NCBI GenBank assembly: GCA_030589835.1
Contig: JAUUZS010000097.1
Location: 1 to 10,286, forward strand
DNA: 10,286 nt
Origin: Cyclobacteriaceae bacterium
GTDB lineage: Bacteria > Bacteroidota > Bacteroidia > Cytophagales > Cyclobacteriaceae
Reading direction: 5' to 3'
Shown here: piece by piece, positions 1-8,000 of the stretch
How the letters are laid out: every line of letters starts with the position of its first letter
How positions within the stretch are numbered: the first letter of the stretch is position 1
Position numbers and translations under genes: made by a program
The notes under the pieces: generated by a model
The model's database searches: none
Seen by the model: the letters and a program-made list of their open reading frames with translations, nothing else
Told to the model about the DNA's origin: nothing

Positions 1-1101
1 ATCAGCGCCACCTTCAACTTCTGAGCTCGGTCCCGGCTCGCCTTTTTTACCGAGATACGTCGCCCACTTGCTACCTTTAACTTCCATATAGCCATCGGTA
101 CCATAAAAGATGTTGCCAATTTTCACGTCGTACTTACCTTCTCCATTGGTATCCAATCCGCGAGTTTCGAATTGAAGTATCCTTCCATCTTCATATTCAA
201 AGAATGAAGATTGCGTATTTGGAGTTTCCTGACTGCAATCGGTATATTTATAATATCCTCCTGATGAATGTACACGAACAGGATGCTCATCAGCATTCAA
301 TCCCCAACGGGCTACATCAAATTGGTGAGGCCCCTGATTTCCGGTATCACCATTGCCTGTATTCCAGTGCCAGTGCCAGTTGTAATGCCCTCTTTTCTCA
401 TTGTAGGGTCTCCAGGAAGCAGGCCCCAGCCACTTGTCATAATCCAATCCTGCAGGAGGTGCGCTGTTTTCTGATTGGCCAAAAGATCCTCTTGGCTTGT
501 AACACATTCCTTTGGCCATGTATATGTCTCCGATCACGCCGTTGTGCAATGCTTGCATCCCTTTCCTTACGTTTGAAATGGACCTGTTTTGGAAACCTAC
601 CTGGACAATCTTATTGTATTTTCTTGCCGCTTCGATCATCTGTCGGCCTTCCCATACGTTATGCGAACTTGGTTTTTCGACATACACATCTTTTCCTGCC
701 TGAACGGCCCAAATGGTTGCCAATGCATGCCAGTGGTTTGGCGTGGCAATAGATACGGCGTCGATATCCTTGTCCTCGAATACTTTGCGCATATCCACCT
801 CAGTGCTGGGCTTCTCGCCTTGTAAATCACTAACGGTCTTTATTCGTTCAGCATACAGATTTTGGTCGACATCGCATATGGTTTTCAAATATACATTGTC
901 CTTTTTTGCCATGCCTGCCCATCTTTTCAAATGTCCGTTCCCCTGTCCTCTGACACCAATTACACTCATGTTAATTCGGTCATTGGCCCCTATAATGGAG
1001 TTGTAACTCTTCGCGCTAAAGCCTAATGAGGAAGCCCCCACGGTAATTCCTGTGGCGCCTAAGGCTGTCTTCTTGATGAATGATCTTCTGCTATCCTTCA
1101 T
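1..1101 (-). CDS. Gfo/Idh/MocA family oxidoreductase with Tat signal (3' end cut by window edge)
   Basis: The frame is open from ATG at 1101 to the left edge and gives 367 residues without a stop; the C-terminus is missing. Residues 5-11 (SRRSFIK) form a twin-arginine motif, followed by a hydrophobic stretch (about 13-30), so export to the periplasm by the Tat pathway is predicted. Residues about 43-56 (NMSVIGVRGQGNGH) form the glycine-rich nucleotide-binding turn of a Rossmann fold. ATPNHWH (119-125) and the EKP motif (142-144, Lys143) are family hallmarks, and H259 and D262 in GPHQFDVARW (257-266) occupy the usual catalytic His/Asp position. The family oxidises or reduces sugars and cyclitols with NAD(P); secreted members usually carry a tightly bound cofactor. 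The substrate cannot be read from the sequence. The gene is divergent from the MFS gene. The family is certain; the precise role is unknown. Confidence 0.93.
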   Translation of the reverse strand, partial: MKDSRRSFIKKTALGATGITVGASSLGFSAKSYNSIIGANDRINMSVIGVRGQGNGHLKRWAGMAKKDNVYLKTICDVDQNLYAERIKTVSDLQGEKPSTEVDMRKVFEDKDIDAVSIATPNHWHALATIWAVQAGKDVYVEKPSSHNVWEGRQMIEAARKYNKIVQVGFQNRSISNVRKGMQALHNGVIGDIYMAKGMCYKPRGSFGQSENSAPPAGLDYDKWLGPASWRPYNEKRGHYNWHWHWNTGNGDTGNQGPHQFDVARWGLNADEHPVRVHSSGGYYKYTDCSQETPNTQSSFFEYEDGRILQFETRGLDTNGEGKYDVKIGNIFYGTDGYMEVKGSKWATYLGKKGEPGPSSEVEGGAD

Positions 1102-1161
1102 GTTTCGATTAATTTAATTTAAAAAAATTCCGCTGTAAGTTGGGCATTTTAACTCAAAAAA

Positions 1162-1171
1162 CAAACGTTTG
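1162..1171. promoter_or_regulatory. Palindrome CAAACGTTTG, LacI-family operator-like
   Basis: This is a perfect 10-bp palindrome centred on CG, about 60 bases upstream of the oxidoreductase start. The core matches the type bound by LacI/PurR-family regulators (for example the CAAACGTTTG centre of PurR-like boxes), which often control sugar genes. A 10-bp palindrome is expected several times by chance in 10 kb, so the call rests on the core sequence and its position. No LacI-type regulator is encoded in the window. Confidence 0.35.
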
Positions 1172-1309
1172 CAGGATTATACTTTTTGCTGGATAAAAAA
1201 TATTTTTTAAAGCTAATATTATCTTAAAAAAGTAAAATTATTGATCGTCTGAGATCGATATCAATAGATTGAGGGGAAGAAGAAACCACACTTTTGCCTA
1301 TACTGATTT

Positions 1310-1328
1310 TCAAAATTTACAATTTTGA
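1310..1328. repeat. AT-rich 8-bp inverted repeat with 3-base loop
   Basis: TCAAAATT (1310-1317) and AATTTTGA (1321-1328) are perfect inverted copies separated by TAC. It lies mid-way between the two divergent genes. It has no GC content in the closing pairs and no T-run, so it is not a typical terminator. It could be an operator or a chance AT-rich hairpin. Confidence 0.4.
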
Positions 1329-1520
1329 GGTCGTTTTAATATCCAACTGGTGTATAAACAATCCTGTCTTTCCTCGATTGGCAAAAATGGCTCCTAGAAA
1401 TTATATTGGTGCGCTACAATTTTAGGTGTAACGGTCATATAGGTTTCCTGACAATAGAAAGAAAATCAGGATATATACATATATTAACTGAAAAATTTAG
1501 TAGGATGTAATTAGAAACAC

Positions 1521-1549
1521 TTTCGTATTATTAACATTTCTTAATTTTG
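1521..1549 (+). promoter_or_regulatory. Candidate Bacteroidota-type promoter for the MFS gene
   Basis: TAATTTTG at 1542-1549 matches the Bacteroidota -7 consensus TAnnTTTG exactly. A TTTCG stretch at 1521-1525, about 17 bases upstream, is a weak -33 element. Transcription would then start near 1555, giving a leader of about 20 bases before the ATG at 1575. In AT-rich DNA this box can arise by chance. Confidence 0.4.
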
Positions 1550-1574
1550 CCTTACTCTATCGAAGTATATTGGA

Positions 1575-2792
1575 ATGTCCTTAACAAATCAAGTATCAAA
1601 AAATAACTATCGGGCCTTTTTATGGCATGCAGGTATTTCAGCTATTGCTTTATCTTTTGTAGATGTCGATACGGTCATCCCGGCCATGCTGATCAACGCC
1701 GGAGGGACTTCTGTTCATGTTGGGATTCTTACCGCTATCTTAATTGGTGGCACACGCTTATCGCAATTGTTTTTCGCACCTTATATCAATTCCAAAGCAA
1801 ATAAAAGGGGTCTGTTGATTACGGGTATTTATTTGCGAATGCTTGCCCTGGCAGGAATGGCTGGTATCTTTTATGCATATGATTATTTTCCTGGTGCAAT
1901 GATCATTTTACTGATTTTTTTATTGATGACTGGTTTTTCATTAGGAGGTGCTTTTGCCACCATATCATATACCGATATCCTGGGGAAGTCGATATTGGAA
2001 GACCTGCGAAAGTCATTTTTTTCCATGCGTCAGGTTCTGGCGAGTAGCATCACACTGATATCTGCCGTCATTGCCGGATATATTCTAAAATATTATGAGT
2101 ACCCCGTAAATTACATCTACTTGTTCGTTGTGGGATCCTTGGCTCTTTTAGTTGCCTCATTTGGATTCTGGAAAATCAAGGAGGTAAAAGTTGCCCCTCC
2201 GAAGCTAAAAAAGAGCATTTTAGTTTCCATTATGGACGAATTGAAATCAAATCAACGGCTTCTGTACTATCTTTTGCTGACCAATACATTGGGCCTTGGC
2301 TATGCTATTTTACCATTTATCCTCTTCATGGGAAAAGAGCAGGATAGTATGGGAGATGCGTTTGTAAGCAATTTGCTGCTCACCAAGATGTCGGGATTGA
2401 TCCTGGCGAGCATATTTATTTATTTCTTTTCAAAAAAGATAAAATATGACACCATGCTCAAAGGAACGTTTGTCTTAGGCATCATTTTCCCCTTGTTTGC
2501 ATGGTTTTTTTCCGCCCATGCCGAAGCATATTATCTGACTTTTTTCTTAGGCGGTATGTACGGCAGTTTATTTTTAGTCTCCTCGGGAGGGATTTTATTG
2601 GAAATTTCCAACTCGAAAAACAGATCTATTTACGCCGGCATTTCCGGGGCAGGAAATATTTTACCTACCCTGATTCCTCTTCTTGCAGGATTGATCATTG
2701 CTGGCGCCGGGTTCAATGCATTTTTTATTTTAGTGCTGGTGATCACACTAAGTTCGGTGGTGTTTATCTATAAATTGAATTGCCTGAAGTAG
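1575..2792 (+). CDS. Major facilitator superfamily (MFS) transporter
   Basis: The 405-residue protein is dominated by hydrophobic helices, about twelve by eye, in two halves of about 200 residues. They are split by a lysine-rich cytoplasmic loop near 201-225. This length and arrangement are typical of MFS secondary transporters in the inner membrane. The first helix carries two acidic residues (D30 and D32), and the loop after helix 2 (about 70-80, rich in Asn, Lys and Arg) sits where motif A normally lies, in a diverged form. The substrate cannot be inferred. The gene has its own promoter-like box, stands alone on the plus strand and is divergent from the oxidoreductase, so a link to sugar uptake or efflux is possible but only inferred. 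The ATG at 1575 lies just before the first helix and no better start is visible. Confidence 0.85.
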   Translation: MSLTNQVSKNNYRAFLWHAGISAIALSFVDVDTVIPAMLINAGGTSVHVGILTAILIGGTRLSQLFFAPYINSKANKRGLLITGIYLRMLALAGMAGIFYAYDYFPGAMIILLIFLLMTGFSLGGAFATISYTDILGKSILEDLRKSFFSMRQVLASSITLISAVIAGYILKYYEYPVNYIYLFVVGSLALLVASFGFWKIKEVKVAPPKLKKSILVSIMDELKSNQRLLYYLLLTNTLGLGYAILPFILFMGKEQDSMGDAFVSNLLLTKMSGLILASIFIYFFSKKIKYDTMLKGTFVLGIIFPLFAWFFSAHAEAYYLTFFLGGMYGSLFLVSSGGILLEISNSKNRSIYAGISGAGNILPTLIPLLAGLIIAGAGFNAFFILVLVITLSSVVFIYKLNCLK

Positions 2793-2800
2793 GGGAATGC

Positions 2801-2816
2801 TTCACAAGCTCGTGAA
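2801..2816. repeat. Short hairpin downstream of the MFS gene
   Basis: TTCAC (2801-2805) and GTGAA (2812-2816) can pair around a 6-base loop, starting 8 bases after the MFS stop. There is no T-run, so a terminator role is weak. The rest of the spacer to 2999 shows nothing clear except a near-match promoter box. Confidence 0.25.
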
Positions 2817-2979
2817 TCCGGGAACCACCACGATTACCCGCTAATTTTATTTCTACGATTTATTTCTATACCTTGATCTTATAAAAGATTGGGCTTGTGA
2901 TTGCGAATACTTCGACAAACTATGTCAAAGTCCTTATTTTTCAGGTGAGTATAAAAAATAACGAATTATTAATCAACGA

Positions 2980-2987
2980 TACTTTTC
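2980..2987 (+). promoter_or_regulatory. Near-match -7 box before the PepSY pair
   Basis: TACTTTTC differs from TAnnTTTG in the last base only and lies 12 bases before the ATG at 3000. No clear -33 element was found. If used, the transcript would have an extremely short leader, so an additional upstream promoter is possible. Confidence 0.2.
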
Positions 2988-2999
2988 GTCAGTAAAGGC

Positions 3000-3575
3000 A
3001 TGAAAAAATCACTACTCATAAAACTTCATTTATATTCAGGGATTTTCACCTCATTTTATTTAATAGCATTTGGGTTAAGCGCAATAATCTTAAATCATAA
3101 TATTAATATTGAGCATAGTGAAATCACCCACAAATGGGAAACAGAAATACCTATTGATTCTGAGTTACAGAATTCAAAGCTGGCCGAGAATATAAGAGAT
3201 CAAATTGGATTTATGGGCTGGGTACCTCCCTGGGAATATAAACGCGACAGCACACATTTTAAATTTAAGATCGTACATACAGGAAGGAGTTATTATCTGA
3301 ATGCCAATACCTCAACCGGTAAAGTTGAAATTTCAGAAGCGCCAAAAGGTTTTCTGGCTGTTTTTCATGGATTGCACTTTTTTAATGGGAATATTCCTAA
3401 TGCACCACTACTGCTTAGATCATGGGCTATTTATCAGTGGCTAACACTTTTTGTGATGGCTATCTCTTTGATACTTGGAATTTGGCTTTGGTTGAAATAC
3501 AGCTATAAACCATGGCAGGGAATTGTTTTTGGCAGTTTATTTATCGGGACCGTTATTATTATGATATTGATATGA
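3000..3575 (+). CDS. PepSY-associated membrane protein (first of a tandem pair)
   Basis: The 191-residue protein has a basic N-terminus followed by a membrane helix (about 9-32). A polar segment of about 100 residues follows, probably periplasmic, then two further helices (about 142-166 and 173-191). KLHLYSG at 8-14 is the characteristic start of PepSY-TM proteins. Histidines sit at both ends of the first helix (H10, H33) and just before the second (H123, H126). In the PepSY-TM family, which includes the di-haem siderophore reductase FoxB, such histidines can hold haem; that they do so here is inference. The gene overlaps the next one by four bases (ATGA) and resembles it in length and layout. 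Base composition is more AT-rich than in the MFS gene. A role in iron or redox reactions at the inner membrane is plausible but unproven. Confidence 0.75.
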   Translation: MKKSLLIKLHLYSGIFTSFYLIAFGLSAIILNHNINIEHSEITHKWETEIPIDSELQNSKLAENIRDQIGFMGWVPPWEYKRDSTHFKFKIVHTGRSYYLNANTSTGKVEISEAPKGFLAVFHGLHFFNGNIPNAPLLLRSWAIYQWLTLFVMAISLILGIWLWLKYSYKPWQGIVFGSLFIGTVIIMILI

Positions 3576-4162
3576 GTTCAAAAAATCGCTTCTATTTCAT
3601 TGTCAAACAAATTCATTTATATGCTTCACTTTCAACAGTTGCGCTGTTGCTGATGTACATCATCACAAGTTATATGATGATGCACCATGACTGGTTCCAC
3701 ACACATGATCGTCAGGAACAAAAAATATCTGTTGCTGTAAATCCTGATGAAATATCGGATGATAACTGGACTTCATTTCTGAAAAAACACCAAATAAAGG
3801 GGAAATTAATACGTGAAAATTTCAGAGAGTCAGGTGATCTGTTTCGGGAATATGCCAATGCAGGCCACAACTTCAAAATAACGGTTTTTAAGGAAAAAAG
3901 CAAAGTGGAGATAAAATCAACTCATTTAAGCCTGGCAGGTAACATTGCCGGATTACATAGAATGAGAGGGTACAGCGGCCCTCTTCAATATGCCATCTAC
4001 GCCTTTTTGCTGGATATAACAGGATTAAGTTTAATTCTATTTGCCATTACAGGAATCCTGTTATGGCTAAATCTGCTAAAGCATAATAAAATAGCATGGA
4101 TCATATTAATACTCGGATTTATTTATGTAAGCGTGATCGTCGGTTATCTGCTTTTCGTGTAA
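3572..4162 (+). CDS. PepSY-associated membrane protein (second of a tandem pair)
   Basis: The ATG at 3572 overlaps the previous stop as ATGA, indicating translational coupling. An in-frame upstream ATG at 3512 would add 20 polar residues and a long overlap, and was not chosen. The 196-residue product mirrors its neighbour: a helix at about 15-36 beginning with KQIHLY, a polar periplasmic segment (about 37-130), then helices at about 140-167 and 174-195. H15 and the H38/H39 pair flank the first helix, and H129 in GLHRM lies before the second, matching H10, H33 and H123/H126 of the first protein. The shared layout suggests an old duplication and a hetero-oligomer in the inner membrane. The pair totals 387 residues, close to the size I recall for single-chain PepSY-TM reductases. 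The function is inferred from family resemblance only. Confidence 0.75.
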   Translation: MSSKNRFYFIVKQIHLYASLSTVALLLMYIITSYMMMHHDWFHTHDRQEQKISVAVNPDEISDDNWTSFLKKHQIKGKLIRENFRESGDLFREYANAGHNFKITVFKEKSKVEIKSTHLSLAGNIAGLHRMRGYSGPLQYAIYAFLLDITGLSLILFAITGILLWLNLLKHNKIAWIILILGFIYVSVIVGYLLFV

Positions 4163-4186
4163 TTGCATCTTCATAGGTTAGCTCAC

Positions 4187-4205
4187 TGATCGTAAATCAT
4201 TTTTT
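4187..4205 (+). terminator. Weak terminator-like hairpin after the PepSY pair
   Basis: TGAT (4187-4190) and ATCA (4196-4199) can pair around CGTAA and are followed by six T residues (4200-4205). The stem is only 4 bp, so this would be weak on its own. The larger hairpin at 4240-4277 may be the real end point. Confidence 0.3.
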
Positions 4206-4239
4206 CTCTCATATTGATACACTGCAAGGCTATTGGACT

Positions 4240-4277
4240 CCTTCATTGCCTCCTTGATTCAAAAGAGGGCAAGAAGG
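4240..4277. terminator. Long hairpin in convergent spacer, probable bidirectional terminator
   Basis: The arms 4240-4252 and 4265-4277 pair over 12 bp with one bulged base on each side around a 12-base loop. It lies between the convergent PepSY and toxin-antitoxin operons, where a terminator is expected. The T-content after the stem is modest (CTTTATG on the plus strand), so it may act as a 3'-end hairpin rather than a classical intrinsic terminator. Confidence 0.45.
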
Positions 4278-4289
4278 CTTTATGCTACA

Positions 4290-4319
4290 AACAATAAAAG
4301 TCCAAGGGAGACCCTCGAA
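4290..4319 (-). terminator. Candidate terminator of the vapBC operon
   Basis: Read on the minus strand, bases 4319-4301 form an 8-bp stem with a TCT loop, including two G.U wobbles, followed by CTTTTATTGTTTG. On the plus strand the wobble positions become C/A mismatches, so the structure suits the minus-strand transcript better. It begins about 40 bases after the toxin stop. Confidence 0.4.
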
Positions 4320-4359
4320 CTAGTTTTTGTTTTTAGAAGCCTGGATGAGTAGGTGTGTA

Positions 4360-4752
4360 CTACCATTCAATTACTTCTATAGCCGAAATATGCTTGAAGT
4401 GTTTATCTCGCGTAACTATTGGAAGGTTATATTCTTTGACTATGGCTGCTATCCATATATCATTTTCAGGAATGGGAGTGCCCTGATTTGCCAATATTAA
4501 TTTTATTTCACCATAGTTTTCCACTATCGCCTCATCAACCGGATATATTTCGCACTGGGATACAAAAGCCTTGATCTTTTCTATATTCCCATGGAATCTT
4601 GAAGACTTCTTTGCCCCATAATACAACTCTCCCAGTACAATGACTGGAATATGGATTACATCCATTTTACGGATATTATTTAATATAGCACCTTCACCGT
4701 TCAGGAAGGGGACAACAATGTTGGTATCTAAAAAATAGTTTTTACCACTCAT
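4360..4752 (-). CDS. vapC: VapC-type PIN-domain toxin
   Basis: The 130-residue protein has the full PIN-domain acidic set: D9 in FLDTN, E42 in LGELYYG, D98 in PENDIWIAA and D116 in TRDKHF. These residues bind the metal ions of an RNA endonuclease, which in known VapC toxins cuts tRNA or rRNA. The length is normal for the family and no key residue is missing, so the protein looks active. The ATG at 4752 was chosen; a TTG one codon upstream is the only other nearby option. The gene overlaps the end of the upstream antitoxin gene by 11 bases, the usual arrangement for coupled toxin-antitoxin translation. The target RNA cannot be inferred. Confidence 0.9.
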   Translation of the reverse strand: MSGKNYFLDTNIVVPFLNGEGAILNNIRKMDVIHIPVIVLGELYYGAKKSSRFHGNIEKIKAFVSQCEIYPVDEAIVENYGEIKLILANQGTPIPENDIWIAAIVKEYNLPIVTRDKHFKHISAIEVIEW

Positions 4753-4960
4753 CAATGTCTATTTTTCTACATTCCAGAGAGGCTTCCAAAAATTCTTTTG
4801 CCTCTTCATCATTTAAAATCCCTGCAAATTTTTCTATTGATTCATTTTTATTTTTTTGCTTTTCACGTTGCAATGTAGTCGCTAGTTTTTTTATTATGGA
4901 CTCGTCCTTAAGCTTCAAAAACTCCTCCATAAAAGCTATCTTCATAGTTTGTATATCCAT
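4742..4960 (-). CDS. Small antitoxin partner of the PIN toxin
   Basis: This 72-residue, charged, mostly helical protein is encoded directly upstream of and overlapping the PIN toxin gene. The N-terminal half (about 1-35) looks like helices with a KIAFMEEFLKL heptad-like pattern. The C-terminal segment LNDEEAKEFLEASLECRK (about 49-66) ends in an acidic stretch and a terminal Trp, typical of toxin-wrapping tails in Bacteroidota antitoxins. No AbrB, ribbon-helix-helix or Phd domain is recognisable, so the name VapB is positional. The ATG at 4960 was chosen; an internal ATG at 4945 is possible. Whether it binds its own promoter is unclear. A near-match -7 box, TATCTTTA on the minus strand (4992-4985), lies 24 bases before the start. 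Confidence 0.75.
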   Translation of the reverse strand: MDIQTMKIAFMEEFLKLKDESIIKKLATTLQREKQKNKNESIEKFAGILNDEEAKEFLEASLECRKIDIDEW

Positions 4961-5058
4961 ACCTTAATTGTATTTGAATTTCATTAAAGATAACGTTTTC
5001 TTTCCTGTTTTTGATTCAACCCGGCTAATTACTTCGCCAAGGCTTTGTTAATGTCTCT

Positions 5059-5081
5059 GGTCTTAGCATCTCGCTAAAACC
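5059..5081 (-). terminator. Hairpin just after the glycosidase stop
   Basis: On the minus strand, 5081-5073 and 5067-5059 form a 9-bp stem with a single G.U wobble around a 5-base loop. It begins 7 bases after the stop codon at 5089. On the plus strand the wobble pair is a C/A mismatch, so the fold favours the glycosidase mRNA. There is no T-run, so it may protect or define the 3' end rather than stop transcription by itself. Confidence 0.45.
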
Positions 5082-5088
5082 AATTTAC

Positions 5089-8000
5089 TTAAAACGAAAC
5101 CACCTCAAAATCCTCAAATAACCCGTAATCGATCATATCGTATTCCTCACCTGAAGGCTGATGAGCGGGGCCTTTGAAGAAGCTCCAGGGCGTAACAAAT
5201 CCTCTTAATGGCTTTAAGTGGTGTGGCCCCATCAGGTTTTTCAGGCTTCCTGTCACGATGACTTTGACCTTGTTTTTCCCATCTTTCAGATGATCGGTGA
5301 TATCCAATTCATAGGGTTTCCAGGCAATGATTCCGGATGATTCCCCGTTCACAACAACTTCTGCTACCGTTCCATTCCATTCATTCAACCTTACTTTCAT
5401 TTTCCCATTTGACGGACTAGTAAAGGTTTTTGAATATGAAATATCATGTGAATAAAATGGCAATTGCTGTTTTTTCCAGCTTCCAAATTGAATATCTTTT
5501 CCAGGAATCAAAAGCCATCCTTTATCCATGGCCTCCACACCAAAATCTCCAACAAGATATAAAGGTTCCACTTCAGCTAGTATGTCCATTGGATTGGCGG
5601 TTAAGGTGATTACATTATTCCCTGATTTGAGATTAGCAGAGAGATCAAATACTCCAAAACTTTTATCCAACCACCATTTTCCCGGCTCAGCATCAATCTT
5701 TTCTCCATTGATTTTTACTTTATAAAAATAAGGCCATTCGATAACTGCGCTTAATGTAGAAGGCAAAAAATCCTTCTCAATCCGAAAATGGTAGCTCACT
5801 TCAAATCCGGTAGTACTATCAAACTGATTTTTATCCATGATCCTGGTTCGATATTGTACTGCATTGCTCCAGGGATTGTAGTTGTACCCATAGATTTCTT
5901 TGAGATATACTTTGTAAATGGTGTCGGCGGCATTGTAGAAATACATATCTTGGTAAGATTTACCCCCAACTTTTAAATCACAATAATCCAATGTCAATGT
6001 ATTAGGATCCATGCGCTTGATTTCAGTTTCAGAAGTTTTGACCAACCGGCCTTTTACCTCTTCCTGAAAGACCTTTTTATCCCCGCTTTTTGAATCCTCT
6101 GAAAAGAACAAGAGCTTTGAGCCGGAGGGTGGCAAGTTAAAGTCCAAATGAACATGCCCCTCGTTTTGAACTGCATCCAACACATGATATTTCCCGGTCA
6201 TCAAGTCAAATTCAACGACACTCCTCCCTTTTCCGGAAAAGGAAATTTGCGCATTTTCTTCTTTTTCATAATTGCTGAAAAAATACAATTGCCCATCTTT
6301 CAGAATCCTTCGGTGATGAAATACGTTCCCTCCCCATGATCCGGGATTATCAGGTTTAAAATCAGTAGAATTAAAATAAGTGTCTATAACTTTTTGATCA
6401 ATTTTATCAACCATTATCCATTGATCTGCATATTGACTAAATTTTTCCACCATGGATTTTGACTTGTTTCCGTCCAGTCGCTCGGGTATGCCGGCCATGG
6501 AGAGCACATTCCCCCCATTTCGCAGATATCCTAATAACAATTGATACGTCGAATCCATGAGATTCTCAAACTTTGGAGGAAGCACCACCAAATCATACGC
6601 TCTGGATCCTACTACAAATTTATTTTCATTAATTGAACCGTGATCCATGATGATACTTTCACTCCCCAAATCATATTCGACCTGGTTAAGTTCAAGTGTT
6701 GTCAGCAAATCATGAAATTTCTCTTTCAATTCGTCAATCGGCGAGTTATCTGTTCCAACACTTTTCGTCTTCACTGCAGGATTGAGCATCCAAGCTGTAG
6801 AGGTCGGCTCAATGATCAAAATCCTGTTCACCTGCCTGCCCGCTGTCATGGCAAATGAAAGCCGGTGAAAATATTCATTTAATGGTTTATAATTGTCCCA
6901 CCAGGGCGTGTGATACGACATGGATGGAGGGTAATCCCGCTTTCTTGCCCCCTTTAATGTCATATGGGATAAATGCTGGTTTAGCATATTTACACCCAGC
7001 ACATACTCCCAATCGCCCAGTCTTTTCATATCCTCAAAGCTCAGCTCCCATCCTGCACCACCATAAGTCTCTGACAAAGCCCTCGATTTATCAAGTTGGT
7101 TTACCACACTACTCAATTCCTTCACCGCTCGGATGTTGCCAAACTGATCTGGCCTGTTATCGGTATTAAACAACATGTCGATGCCCGGATATTGATGATA
7201 TGCGTACATGGCCATGTTATCGCCACCATGCTTAGGATCGGGCCAGCCATGCTCCCAATAATGCCCTGTCCATTTCAAGCCTTTTTCTTCCGTATATTTA
7301 TTCCAGGGCTTGGACCATCGTTCAAGAAACATTTCCAGTAGCAAAGCATAATAGTCATGACGGACATTTTTCCAGTCTCCTATTTCATCATAAAGGCATG
7401 GCAAATAGGTTTGTAGCTGATATCCATATTTCTTTTCGAAGCGATTCAATAACACAGGAGTGTAACGGATAACATTCCTTTCCCCCGCATTTATATTCGG
7501 CTCATCCGTAAAAATTCCAGGCACCTGCTTTCCAAATTCTTCTCCAATATATTCCTCATAACCCTCCATGGTCAGCTTAATGAATTTCTCGGTGATGCCA
7601 TAAGCCAACAAATCGACATAAGAGAACCCTCCATGCCATCCTCTCCCCGTTTCAAAATACCATCTGGTATAGGCATAGAAATTGCCGGGTTGGTCATAAT
7701 ACTTCTTCGCACTATTGGTGATGTTGGCGAAGCTATTTCCCACCTGTTTAATAATCAAAAAATATTGATTGGTATCGCTTTCGCTTAATACGTTCAGTCG
7801 ATTTAATTTTAGTCCGGCAATCGGATCGGAGGTAGAGAATGTCGCCGCAGGCACATGGCCACCGGCAAATCCGCTGGGATATGAATTTTCGTCGTAGAGC
7901 CAAATTTTCATATCCAACTCCTTTGCTTTATCCACCGAATATTTAACAAGCTCAAACCATTCCGTCGAAAGATATTCCGTGACCAAGCCGGGGCGTGGAT

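Larger units (their letters stand above)
1102..1574. other. Divergent intergenic region between oxidoreductase and MFS genes
   Basis: This AT-rich stretch holds no convincing gene. The longest start-to-stop reading noticed at 1387 is only about 12 codons. It contains a CAAACGTTTG palindrome (1162-1171), a short inverted repeat TTGAT/ATCAA (about 1241-1264), an 8-bp AT hairpin (1310-1328), an inverted repeat TCCTGA/TCAGGA (1446-1451 and 1466-1471) and a promoter-like box (1542-1549). It probably carries the promoters of both flanking genes. Confidence 0.6.

Noticed and set aside
204..1006. Overlapping plus-strand readings at 204-752, 268-474, 512-703, 589-825 and 713-1006
   Set aside because: They lie opposite the oxidoreductase gene, whose minus-strand frame is open for 367 codons with clear family motifs. 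The plus-strand products show no recognisable domain.
3512..3571. Upstream ATG at 3512 for the second PepSY gene
   Set aside because: It would add 20 residues not resembling a PepSY-TM start and overlap the first gene by 64 bases. ATG at 3572 gives the typical start and the common ATGA overlap.
4300..4330. T-arm-like sequence (GTTCGAG on the minus strand) suggesting a tRNA or tRNA fragment
   Set aside because: The flanks do not form a T-stem, acceptor stem or anticodon arm. The segment is better explained by a terminator-like hairpin at 4301-4319.
4755..4967. Plus-strand reading opposite the antitoxin gene
   Set aside because: It is complementary to a well-supported antitoxin gene that overlaps a complete PIN toxin, and it has no recognisable motif.
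5528..7341. Several plus-strand readings of 62-104 codons opposite the glycosidase
   Set aside because: They are scattered in different frames opposite a continuous 1063-codon gene with strong motifs, and none has a domain or promoter.
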